A stretch of 21,159 nt of DNA from a virus, in IMG/VR virus record IMGVR_UViG_3300005617_000266, positions 1 through 21,159 of that record; one strand, written 5' to 3'. The translations under genes were made by a program, and so were the position numbers. Shown here in pieces: positions 14,238 to 20,295 of this stretch (the stretch's first letter is position 1; each line of letters begins with the position of its first letter). The notes beneath the pieces were generated by a model, which had not been told where the DNA came from, searched no databases, and saw only the letters and a list, made by a program, of their open reading frames with translations.

Positions 14238-14703
14238 CACGCACCTACCGGGCGGTACATGGTTTCGCTGATCTCGTAGTCCCGATTACGACCCTTGTTC
14301 TCGATGAAGCCGAACCGCTTATAGAACTTGATCAATCGTGGCTTGCTGCCACCGAAATCGGACGACGGGGTAAGCGCCACCACATCACCCTGGCGGTCGG
14401 CCAGTTCGACAAGTTGGCGCATGACGGCTGTCCCGGTGCCGGCCGACCGCACGGGCGCCACGATCGAAGACAGCACAATCACTCCGCTGGAAGTGCGAGC
14501 AACTGCGAGCTTCAGCCCAGGGTGCTCACTCCGCATGCGAGCGGCAAACGCCTCGACAGCACCCCGCTTTGCCTCGGGGGTGCGGGCCATGGCGTCGGCG
14601 ACATGTTCCAGGCCGCGCACACCTGGCGCGTCAGTAAACTCGCCCGTAGCGGGGTTGCGTGGATGCTGTCGCTCCTGCTCCGGCCCCCAGTCCATCACGC
14701 ACC
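14234..14703 (-). repeat. 12-bp direct repeat bracketing the GNAT gene
   Basis: The minus-strand sequence GGTGCGTGATGG occurs at 14703-14692 and again at 14245-14234. In each copy it encodes the last Gly-Ala, the TGA stop and the overlapping ATG of the next gene. Removing one copy plus the intervening DNA would join the gp10-like gene to the tail terminator with a perfect TGATG coupling, so the repeat probably marks the insertion or excision joint of a moron-like gene. Confidence 0.7.
14237..14695 (-). CDS. GNAT-family N-acetyltransferase inserted in the neck module
   Basis: The 152-aa protein starts at ATG 14695 in a TGATG overlap (an in-frame GTG at 14698 is the alternative). Residues 83-88 (RSAGTG) fit the acetyl-CoA-binding R/Q-x-x-G-x-G/A signature after the strand 'VIVLSSIVAP'. 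Residues 121-130 (LIKFYKRFGF) fit the family's 'FYxxxGF' motif. It should transfer an acetyl group from acetyl-CoA; the acceptor is unknown. The N-terminal 'HPRNPATGEFTD' recalls the '(R)d..GrFt' motif of phage morphogenesis proteins. The gene separates two genes normally adjacent, is flanked by a 12-bp direct repeat (14234-14245 and 14692-14703), and its 3' part is GC-poor: 51 of 100 bases at 14261-14360 against 76 of 100 at 13801-13900, counted by hand. This looks like a late acquisition. Confidence 0.7.
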   Translation of the reverse strand: MDWGPEQERQHPRNPATGEFTDAPGVRGLEHVADAMARTPEAKRGAVEAFAARMRSEHPGLKLAVARTSSGVIVLSSIVAPVRSAGTGTAVMRQLVELADRQGDVVALTPSSDFGGSKPRLIKFYKRFGFIENKGRNRDYEISETMYRPVGA

Positions 14704-15090
14704 GGCCAGGGAGCGGCGCTGATAGAGCGCAGGACGCATAAAAGGCTGCTCGGGGGTGCCCGGGTGGTGCACGACCGGGCCGAAGTACTCGCCCGTCTCA
14801 GGGTTGTGCAGCGAGTAGTCACCGCGCGCGCGGATGATGTGCGGCGGCGAGCCGTACTCGGTTTCTTGCCAGTGGTCGGTGCCGACCTCGACCACGCCGA
14901 TCAGGTCACCCGGGTAGCGTTCCTTGATCGACTCGAACAGCTCGCCCGAGTCGTACGGGCAGCCGGCCCGCGCGTCGTCGGCGACCGCCTCGGTGACCCG
15001 CTTGACGTTGGCGCCCTGGTGGACCTTGAACCACGCCGGGTAGCCGGCGCTGACCCGGAGGTTCGAGTAGCGTGCGCTGGCGCGCGCCAT
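14695..15090 (-). CDS. Neck / tail-completion protein, HK97 gp10-like (131 aa)
   Basis: I chose ATG 15090 over GTG 15099 because GAGGAGG lies 8 nt upstream of the ATG but would touch the GTG. The sequence matches the gp10-like pattern. A helical start leads into 'AVADDARAGCPYDSGELFESIKERY' (usual 'A...aP.dTG.L..Si'). This is followed by 'VEVGTDHWQETEYGSPPHII' (usual 'vg....YA.yvEfGt....') and 'PFMRPAL' near the C-terminus (usual 'PFmrPAl'). The family connects head and tail in siphoviruses. The stop overlaps the start of the acetyltransferase gene in TGATG, so the two are translationally coupled. Confidence 0.75.
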   Translation of the reverse strand: MARASARYSNLRVSAGYPAWFKVHQGANVKRVTEAVADDARAGCPYDSGELFESIKERYPGDLIGVVEVGTDHWQETEYGSPPHIIRARGDYSLHNPETGEYFGPVVHHPGTPEQPFMRPALYQRRSLAGA

Positions 15091-15134
15091 GGGGGCCACC
15101 TCCTCTGCGTCGGCGGTCGTCGTGGTCGGTGCCC

Positions 15135-15170
15135 GGCCGGTCTGCCCGGCCTGGTGGACTGCCCACCTGG
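15135..15170 (-). promoter_or_regulatory. Two adjacent, overlapping hairpins between head-closure and gp10-like genes
   Basis: The first hairpin has arms 15163-15170 and 15150-15157 (8 bp with one A-A mismatch, loop GCAGT). The second has arms 15146-15151 and 15135-15140 (GGCCGG/CCGGCC, loop GCAGA). They share two bases (15150-15151), so both cannot form fully at once. They occupy the only sizeable gap of the neck module, before the strong GAGGAGG site of the next gene. An attenuator or RNA processing site is possible, but the role is not shown by sequence. Confidence 0.4.
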
Positions 15171-15174
15171 TTTG

Positions 15175-15516
15175 TCAGGTTACCTTACGAACGGTCACGC
15201 GCCGAGAGGTGTGGCCGGCCGGATTGCTCGGCGTGGTCGGATCGTCCACGGTGTCGAAGACGTAGACGGCGCCGGTGCGCTCGTCGCGGATCCGGTCGTA
15301 TTTGCGCAATTCGTAGGTGGGCGCCATCCGCAGCGTGTACGAACGCACCTGGTCGGTGCGCCCGTTGACCGGCCGTGAGCGGGAGTTGAACGGCCCTTCC
15401 ATGATCGAAGCCGGCACCCGGTCGTAGACCACGATGTCGACATCCACGGGGTCGTCGAACCGGTCGGTGCCGGCGCCGCGCAGCACCGTCACCGTGGTCC
15501 CGGCCCGCCATGTCAT
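15175..15516 (-). CDS. Head closure / head-tail stopper protein (113 aa)
   Basis: ATG at 15516 overlaps the adaptor's TGA by 4 bp, which fixes the start; longer versions of the frame would run inside the adaptor gene. The product 'MTWRAGTTVTVLRGAGTDRFDDPVDV...' is a small beta-barrel-like protein, with 'YELRKYDRIRD.RTGAVYVFDTV' resembling the SPP1 gp16-like head-closure family ('...dri...dG..y.V.g.p...'). It should close the head after DNA packaging and bind the tail terminator. Family identification rests on length, gene order and this pattern, not on a search. The 84-nt gap after it contains two hairpins. Confidence 0.65.
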   Translation of the reverse strand: MTWRAGTTVTVLRGAGTDRFDDPVDVDIVVYDRVPASIMEGPFNSRSRPVNGRTDQVRSYTLRMAPTYELRKYDRIRDERTGAVYVFDTVDDPTTPSNPAGHTSRRVTVRKVT

Positions 15517-16016
15517 GACCACACCTGCCCGAATCGCTGCGACATCGGGTCGGCGCCCCCGGCCCGCAGGGAGGTGCCGTCGCCGCCCATCGGCGCCCAG
15601 ACGAACGAGTCGTCGCGCACCGCGTCGTCCCGGTTGCCGGTGTCGACGACGACCCGCCGGCCACCCCGGACCCGGATCGGCGCGTGCTTCCAGCTCACCT
15701 TCATGAGGCAGGAACGGGCCATCGGCGCCATGTACGCGGCGGTCGCGCTGGCGTGCTGCGCGCTCACCCCGTCGGCGGACACGCCGGTGACGTCCATCGC
15801 GTCGATGGCGTCCGGGTGCCGCTCCAGCCAGGCGGCCTGCCAGATCACCGCGCGCTTCAGGAACCGGGCGTTGCGGGTGGACACGGCCGTGTCGTCGAGT
15901 TCGCCGTCGAAGCCGGCCGCGTCCTCCATGATGGCCTGTGCGACGGCGAGGTTCTCTTCGGAAACCTCGCGTCGGGTGACGGCGAAGACGTCGTCGAGCG
16001 TCGCCCAGGTGGCCAT
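15513..16016 (-). CDS. Head-tail adaptor (connector), HK97 gp6/SPP1 gp15-like
   Basis: This is predicted to form the ring that docks under the portal and starts the neck. The 167-aa protein begins 'MATWATLDDVFAVTRREVSEENLAVAQAIMEDAAG', the typical first helices of the adaptor family (a helical bundle with the early 'ATlddv...tg..v.e..l..A...ie..' pattern). Next comes 'FLKRAVIWQAAWLERHPDA', where the family usually has 'lk.Av..qA.wl'. The C-terminal half is less conserved. At 167 aa it is longer than the usual ~100-130 aa. The gene ends in a 4-bp ATGA overlap with the next gene. Order adaptor, closure, gp10-like, terminator supports the call. Confidence 0.7.
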   Translation of the reverse strand: MATWATLDDVFAVTRREVSEENLAVAQAIMEDAAGFDGELDDTAVSTRNARFLKRAVIWQAAWLERHPDAIDAMDVTGVSADGVSAQHASATAAYMAPMARSCLMKVSWKHAPIRVRGGRRVVVDTGNRDDAVRDDSFVWAPMGGDGTSLRAGGADPMSQRFGQVWS

Positions 16017-16024
16017 GGTCGCTC

Positions 16025-16729
16025 CTACTCCGTGGTGCGGTTGATGGAGACCTCATAGACGACGGTGCGCCGGTCGCCGTCGCCGTGGAAGCCGATGCGC
16101 AGGCCCGCGTACGGGGCGCCCTTGGTCCGGTAGCCGTCCTCCCACGCCTTGTGGTGGGTCTCTTCGAGCAGCGTGCGGTGCAGGTTGTCGTCGATGCCCC
16201 GGAAGCCGACGAGGAATTCGGCCCGGTAGCCGCCGGGGAACTCGCCGGTGCGCCGCTTCGGGGTGGCGCGGACCTGACCGGCCGCCGGGCCGGAGGCTGA
16301 TTTCGGTCCGGCGGCCGGCGGCTTCGGTGCGGCCTCGCGGGCCGCGATGGCGTCGATCGACATGGGCGCCGGGTCGCGGTCGGCGTGCGGCACGTGAATG
16401 GGGGCGTCGACCGACTGCCTGGTGGCCTCGCGCAGCTCGTCCACGGCCTGCGCCACCTCGTCGTCGAGATCGAGACCGTCCTCGTCGCCGTCCTCGTCGT
16501 CGGGCTCGACCACCGCCGGCAGGTAGTCGTTCTGCCACGCGGTCAGCTTCTCGATCAACTGGATGTTGGTGTCGGAGACGGTGATCTCCAGACCCGGGCG
16601 GACGTTGCACGCCTTGAGGAGCTGCCCCCGGTTCAGCGTGCTCGGCACGACGCGCGGGAACTGCTGGGCGAGCAGCTCCGGGTCGATCGTGGCCGGGTCG
16701 GTGCGGGGGTCGATCTGCGTAACGGTCAT
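16025..16729 (-). CDS. Hypothetical phage protein with acidic linker (234 aa)
   Basis: ATG 16729 follows a duplicated GAGGCTGAG ribosome-binding sequence. Three parts can be seen. An N-terminal helical region (about 15-72, 'TLNRGQLLKACNVRPGLEITVSDTNIQLIEKLTAWQ') loosely recalls Rho_N/SAP-like modules found near phage capsid genes. A strongly acidic stretch at 76-94 (EPDDEDGDEDGLDLDDE) and an Ala/Pro-rich linker to about 155 follow. The C-terminal domain (about 160-234) contains 'GGYRAEFLVGFRGIDDNLHRTLLEETHHKAWEDGYRTKG' and ends in 'RTVVYEVSINRTTE'. It sits directly before the head-tail adaptor. I do not recognise the C-terminal domain and assign no function. Confidence 0.55.
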   Translation of the reverse strand: MTVTQIDPRTDPATIDPELLAQQFPRVVPSTLNRGQLLKACNVRPGLEITVSDTNIQLIEKLTAWQNDYLPAVVEPDDEDGDEDGLDLDDEVAQAVDELREATRQSVDAPIHVPHADRDPAPMSIDAIAAREAAPKPPAAGPKSASGPAAGQVRATPKRRTGEFPGGYRAEFLVGFRGIDDNLHRTLLEETHHKAWEDGYRTKGAPYAGLRIGFHGDGDRRTVVYEVSINRTTE

Positions 16730-16794
16730 CTCAGCCTCAGCCTCTTCGTAAGTTTTCCGAACGAACCGTGTTCCGAGGGTACCGCCCCGGCCGG

Positions 16795-17607
16795 TCAGCC
16801 GTCACTGATCACCACGGCACGCTGGGGCGCGACCACCACGGACAGGTCGGGCACCACCGGCCGCACCGGCGTGATCGTGCCGGCCGCGTCGACCTCGGTG
16901 GCGGTGACCAGCAGCCGCTGCTTCTTCGGGGTGAGGATGCCCGCCGCGTCCGTCTCGGTGACGGTGGCCAGCGGGATGGTGAGACCGCCGGAAAGGGTGG
17001 TGAAGGTCAGCGTGAGCATGTACCGGTCGCTGGCTGACGCGTTTGTCCAGGTCACCGACGGCGACTCGGCTGCCGTACCGGCGTCGAGCCGGTACGCTAC
17101 GTAGCCGATCACGCCCGCGCTCCCTGAACCCTGGAGGGTCTCCGCGAGGGGGGTGTAGCCGGCCGACCACACCGGGGCGGTGGGCAGCGGCGCCCCGAGG
17201 CTGTGCAGCGCCGCGAACGCGATACACAGCTCGTTCGTCTCGGCGAGCGCGTCGGTCGAGTGTGGAGGGCTGCTCGACCCGGCACCGGTGGCGATGGTGG
17301 CCTTGGCGTTGTCGGCTGCGTTGATGTTGCCCCACCGCGACCAGATGACGGAAGTGTTGTGGTTGCCGGCGGTGGTGATAGTGACGAGCTGCGCCCCGGA
17401 GTCCTTGCGCCGGAAGATGTAGGCGCCCTGGCCGTCCACCGCCGTCGGTCCGGCCGTGAAGCCGGCCGGGGTCGACACAACCGTGTTCGAGTTGACGCAC
17501 AGTACGTCTTCCTCGTTGGCGGCCAGCGCCGAGCCGAGGTCAATCACGTGGCCGGCGTTGCCATCCGCGAACACGAACGTGTTGAAGTCGATCAACGAGG
17601 CCGGCAT
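16795..17607 (-). CDS. Predicted virion surface protein with internal repeat (270 aa)
   Basis: Translation starts at ATG 17607, 7 nt after the previous stop, with only a weak ribosome binding site, so it is probably coupled. Residues about 1-205 look like a beta-sandwich of the 'vvSTPAGFTAGPTAVDGQGAYIFRRKDSG' type seen in phage and exported surface proteins ('TPAGwt' motif, 'SVIWSRW' strand). Residues 214-227 (ATVTETDAAGILTP) and 234-247 (VTATEVDAAGTITP) are tandem copies of one unit at 20-residue spacing, a linker-like arrangement. No enzyme motif is visible. Its location among capsid-proximal genes suggests a decoration or adhesion role. That is inference, and an unrelated structural function is possible. 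Confidence 0.55.
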   Translation of the reverse strand: MPASLIDFNTFVFADGNAGHVIDLGSALAANEEDVLCVNSNTVVSTPAGFTAGPTAVDGQGAYIFRRKDSGAQLVTITTAGNHNTSVIWSRWGNINAADNAKATIATGAGSSSPPHSTDALAETNELCIAFAALHSLGAPLPTAPVWSAGYTPLAETLQGSGSAGVIGYVAYRLDAGTAAESPSVTWTNASASDRYMLTLTFTTLSGGLTIPLATVTETDAAGILTPKKQRLLVTATEVDAAGTITPVRPVVPDLSVVVAPQRAVVISDG

Positions 17608-17614
17608 GGTGGGA

Positions 17615-18052
17615 TCAGCTCGCGGTGAACAGGTCGACGATGGCCGCGACCAGATCGGTGCCGTCGGGGGTGGCCACGAAGTCGTGCCAGGTCAGCGGGA
17701 TGAGCGTGGTGTCATCGCCGGTGGTGGTGTCCGGGTCGTAGGCGATCAGCACATCCGAGACGGCGCTACCGGTCGCGCTCGACCACGTGACATCGTCGGC
17801 ATCAACGACCGCCTGATTGGCCGTATCGTCCACTGTGGATGACACGGCGGCGAGGGTCTTGCGCCCCATGGTGGCCTGTTCGTTGGTGGAGCCGGCGAGG
17901 ATGGCGGCCACCGTGTCGAGGTCGATCAGGGTGGCGTCCGCCTGCACGCCGGTCGCCTCGATGGGGATGGCGATCAGCGCGTCGTTGGTGCCGGGGAGCG
18001 AGGCGTAGTAGGCAACTTTGCCTTTGGACACGTTGAAAACGAAGCTACCCAT
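17615..18052 (-). CDS. Conserved phage protein, likely virion structural (145 aa)
   Basis: ATG 18052 has GAGGA upstream (CGAGGATTCTCC then ATG). The protein starts 'MGSFVFNVSKGKVAYYA', has a central 'DATLIDLDTVAAILAGSTNEQAT' segment and ends 'YDPDTTTGDDTTLIPLTWHDFVATPDGTDLVAAI'. I recall this pattern (FVFN-kGkva at the start, LDT-aa-La-at-NEat in the middle, PLTwHDF-TPDG at the end) as a conserved protein in actinobacteriophage head/neck regions. It is soluble-looking, acidic and beta-rich, with no signal or membrane segment. A decoration or accessory structural role is inferred from position between capsid and neck genes. One copy of the odd palindrome TCCACTGTGGA (17829-17839) lies inside it. 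Confidence 0.6.
   Translation of the reverse strand: MGSFVFNVSKGKVAYYASLPGTNDALIAIPIEATGVQADATLIDLDTVAAILAGSTNEQATMGRKTLAAVSSTVDDTANQAVVDADDVTWSSATGSAVSDVLIAYDPDTTTGDDTTLIPLTWHDFVATPDGTDLVAAIVDLFTAS
17829..17839. repeat. Third copy of odd palindrome TCCAC-W-GTGGA
   Basis: TCCACTGTGGA is found here inside the 145-aa gene and also at 13105-13115, with its complement-type copy TCCACAGTGGA at 13141-13151. Here it also encodes Ser-Thr-Val-Asp, so it may be coincidence. The spread over a transcribed late region recalls dispersed repressor sites (stoperators) of some actinophages. Confidence 0.3.
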
Positions 18053-18067
18053 GGAGAATCCTCGCCG

Positions 18068-18193
18068 CTAGCACTTGCGGGCAGCGCGGGAAGCCATCTT
18101 CGCCGCCGCCCCCTTGGACATGCCCCGCCGCCGCATCGCGGCCATCGTCTTGGACTTCACTGCCGTCTTACGCTTTGCCGCTTTCTTCGCCAT
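18068..18193 (-). CDS. 41-aa very basic protein (Lys/Arg/Ala-rich)
   Basis: ATG at 18193 is preceded by GAGGTGG at good spacing, and the frame runs to TAG at 18070-18068. The product begins MAKKAAKRKTAVKSKTMAAM and ends MASRAARKC. Lys and Arg make up about a third of the residues and there are essentially no acidic ones. The gene fits cleanly between the fibre gene and the 145-aa gene. The composition resembles histone H1-like tails and other small nucleic-acid-binding proteins, so packaging-related DNA binding or binding to the acidic inner capsid surface is possible. No domain is recognised and the function is not established. Confidence 0.6.
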   Translation of the reverse strand: MAKKAAKRKTAVKSKTMAAMRRRGMSKGAAAKMASRAARKC

Positions 18194-18211
18194 GGCGTCC
18201 ACCTCTTTCGG

Positions 18212-20176
18212 TTACAGCGCGAGCCACGTCCAGGTGGGCGCGGACGAGTAGGTAAGAGTGATGGTCTTCCCGGCGGGCACGATGACGGTGTGGCCGGTGG
18301 AGGTGTAGCCGGTCGCGGTGCCGGCCACCGCGATCGCGGAGACGGTGCCGCCGTTGACAATGACGACGCAGTCACGCGCGAACGGGTTGGTCAAAGGCGT
18401 GGTGCTGGCCGGCACCGATGGTGCGGCTTTCGGTCCGGGTTCGCCGCGCTGGCTGACGCACAGTACCTTCAGGTTGGCGCCACCGTTGAACACCGGCGCC
18501 GCGTCGAGCGTCTCCGTGTAGTAGACGACGCCGTGCAATGCGTTGTTGGCGTCGTCGACCCAGGAGCTACCGATCGACTCCATGGCGAGCTGACCGACGA
18601 ACAGCGGCCACGAGGAGCCCGGAGTGGCCGAGGTCTGGAAGACGTGCTGGGCGGCCTCGACGGACATGTTGAGGATGGTGCAGCCGTGGAAGCTCCCGCC
18701 GCCGATGGCAATGAACACCGCCACGTTGGTATAGATGGCGGCAAATCTGCTCGCGGTGAAGTGCTCGCCGACCGACGTGGAGTAGTAGAACCCTTCGATT
18801 GCCACGTCGTCGAAGAACGCGCAGTCGTTGTTGCCGTTCTGCGGCGCGCGCAGGCCGATGCCGAGGTCGTTGGTGGGGGTGGTCGTGATGCTGGGCGAAC
18901 CGACCGCCGGGGCGTTGGCCAGGCAGGCGAGGGAGCCGCCGGCCTGCGCGCAGTAGCGCAGGTCGACCGCGATGATGCCAGGGTTGACCGGTGCCATCAC
19001 GGTGAGGCCCCGGAAGACCACCTTGAGGTTGCTGAAGATGCCGGAGCCCTGCGCGATGGTGGGCCCGCCAATGATGCTCGGCGCGAGCCACGTCGGGTCG
19101 GACGCCAGCCCGGTCAGCGTGGAGCGCACCACCGCGCCGGAGCGCTGGGCCACGGTTTGCTGCCAGTGCACGAAACCGGTGGCGTCCTCGGTCTCCCCCC
19201 GAAAGACGATGATGAATTTCTCATCGGTTGTCGCGACGACCGGTAGGGGGATCTGCGCGTTGCCCTGGGTGGCACCACCCTTGGTGGTCGCCGCCGAAAC
19301 GATGTACTCCCCGACCGGAAAGAAGATCTCCGCGTACGAGGTGCCGCTCGCCGTCTCGGCCGTGAACGCCGCGCTGACCGCCGCGTTGATCGAGGCGGTG
19401 TCGTCGGTCGAGCCGTCACCCTTGGCGCCGTACAACTTGACGTTGTAGCGGCCGGGCTTGGCCGTGAGGTTCGTCCAGTTGGTCAAGGCGAACGTCGAGC
19501 CGGACGTGTGAGCGGTCGTGCAGTAGAGCAGCTCCCCGCCGAGGGTGGCGAGGTCACCGACGGCGTACGCGGTCGCGGCAGCCCACGCGCCACGCACATT
19601 GATGGTGCTGGCCGGCGGCTGCCAGCTCACGCCCTCGGGTGCCGTGTCGTCGGCGGTGAGCACCCGGCCGTTGACAGCGGCGGCCAGGCGGGTGATAAGG
19701 CCGGCGCCGGTGCCGACGATGAGGTCACCCTTGGTGGTGACCACCGTCTTGGCGATGGCGCCCACGTCGTCGGCGTCAAAGCCGGTGATGATGCCGGACT
19801 GGCCGTTGATGCTGTTGACGACGGTCACGGGCGTTGCCTCCCGGGTGGTGGACGACCGGAGGCGGGCCACGCCGTACAGCAGTCGTTCGGTGCGGTCGCC
19901 GTCAGTGATGATCAGGTCGTAGACACCGCTGCGCCACGCCATGGCCGAGGTCAGGTAGTCGGGCACGCTCGCGGTGACCTGGGCGGTGGCGCCGTCCACC
20001 GCGACGTCGGCGGTGGCGAGCACCGTGGCGGAGTCGGCGGTGGGCCGGATCTGCATGGCGCCAGTCCACCCGGCCAGGTCAGTGCGCGGGTCGACCCCCC
20101 CGGCGTCGAGGACCTCGGCGACGATCTCAAGGGTGGCACCCTGCTCGACGAGGATGTCCAGGCGGGTCGCGACCAT
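18212..20176 (-). CDS. Beta-helix fibre / tailspike-like protein (pectate-lyase-type fold), possible head fibre
   Basis: The 654-aa protein starts at ATG 20176, chosen because AGGAAAGGGG lies just upstream; a longer in-frame extension to 20212 has no such site. Residues 1-110 form a BppU-like N-terminal virion-attachment type domain ('LDILVEQGATLEIVAEV', 'GVYDLIITDGDRTERLLYGVARL'). Residues 147-188 carry the phage-fibre motif 'TTKGDLIVGTGAG...NGRVLTADDT'. Residues 192-240 look like a small carbohydrate-binding module ('AYAVGDLATLGGELLYCTTAHTS'). From about 246, 'KLYGAKGDGSTDDTASINAAV' is the classic opening of the pectate-lyase-3 right-handed beta-helix. The last 45 residues (VNGGTVSAIAV...TITLTYSSAPTWTWLAL) resemble a C-terminal cap common in actinophage minor tail proteins. 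It probably binds or cleaves a surface polysaccharide. Its place directly after the capsid gene, far from the tail-tip genes, is odd and allows a capsid-anchored role. Confidence 0.7.
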   Translation of the reverse strand: MVATRLDILVEQGATLEIVAEVLDAGGVDPRTDLAGWTGAMQIRPTADSATVLATADVAVDGATAQVTASVPDYLTSAMAWRSGVYDLIITDGDRTERLLYGVARLRSSTTREATPVTVVNSINGQSGIITGFDADDVGAIAKTVVTTKGDLIVGTGAGLITRLAAAVNGRVLTADDTAPEGVSWQPPASTINVRGAWAAATAYAVGDLATLGGELLYCTTAHTSGSTFALTNWTNLTAKPGRYNVKLYGAKGDGSTDDTASINAAVSAAFTAETASGTSYAEIFFPVGEYIVSAATTKGGATQGNAQIPLPVVATTDEKFIIVFRGETEDATGFVHWQQTVAQRSGAVVRSTLTGLASDPTWLAPSIIGGPTIAQGSGIFSNLKVVFRGLTVMAPVNPGIIAVDLRYCAQAGGSLACLANAPAVGSPSITTTPTNDLGIGLRAPQNGNNDCAFFDDVAIEGFYYSTSVGEHFTASRFAAIYTNVAVFIAIGGGSFHGCTILNMSVEAAQHVFQTSATPGSSWPLFVGQLAMESIGSSWVDDANNALHGVVYYTETLDAAPVFNGGANLKVLCVSQRGEPGPKAAPSVPASTTPLTNPFARDCVVIVNGGTVSAIAVAGTATGYTSTGHTVIVPAGKTITLTYSSAPTWTWLAL

Positions 20177-20209
20177 CCGGGCCCCTTTCCTCGCCGCTGG
20201 ATGTGGATA

Positions 20210-20239
20210 CACCCGGCGGCGGTGGCTCGCCGCCGGGTG
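20210..20239 (-). terminator. Perfect 12-bp hairpin after capsid gene (second of two)
   Basis: Arms 20210-20221 (CACCCGGCGGCG) and 20228-20239 are exact reverse complements around a 6-nt loop. It lies between the capsid stop and the ribosome binding site of the fibre gene, with no U-tract. Actinobacterial terminators often lack one. It could terminate or attenuate transcription, or stabilise the 3' end of the capsid message. Confidence 0.6.
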
Positions 20240-20248
20240 CGTCCGGGT

Positions 20249-20276
20249 GGGCCGCGCGCACTTCCACGCGCGGCCC
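20249..20276 (-). terminator. Perfect 10-bp hairpin after capsid gene (first of two)
   Basis: Arms 20249-20258 (GGGCCGCGCG) and 20267-20276 pair perfectly around an 8-nt loop. The hairpin starts 17 nt past the second of the tandem capsid stop codons. With the hairpin at 20210-20239 it fills most of the 119-bp gap. A strong stem directly behind the most abundantly made protein fits partial termination that keeps downstream fibre expression low; this role is inferred. Confidence 0.6.
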
Positions 20277-20295
20277 GTCTGCCCCGTGGGGGCTA

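Noticed and set aside
15100-15174. Extending the gp10-like gene to GTG 15099 or beyond
   Set aside because: The GAGGAGG site is correctly spaced only for ATG 15090, and the region upstream contains the twin hairpins.
16730-16794. Promoter or terminator in the 65-bp gap before the 234-aa gene
   Set aside because: No -10/-35 pair and only a 4-bp stem are present; apart from the duplicated GAGGCTGAG ribosome-binding sequence I see nothing in it.
20177-20212. Start of the fibre gene at 20212
   Set aside because: The extra 12 residues are not domain-like and overlap the hairpin arm, and the good AGGAAAGGGG site precedes ATG 20176.
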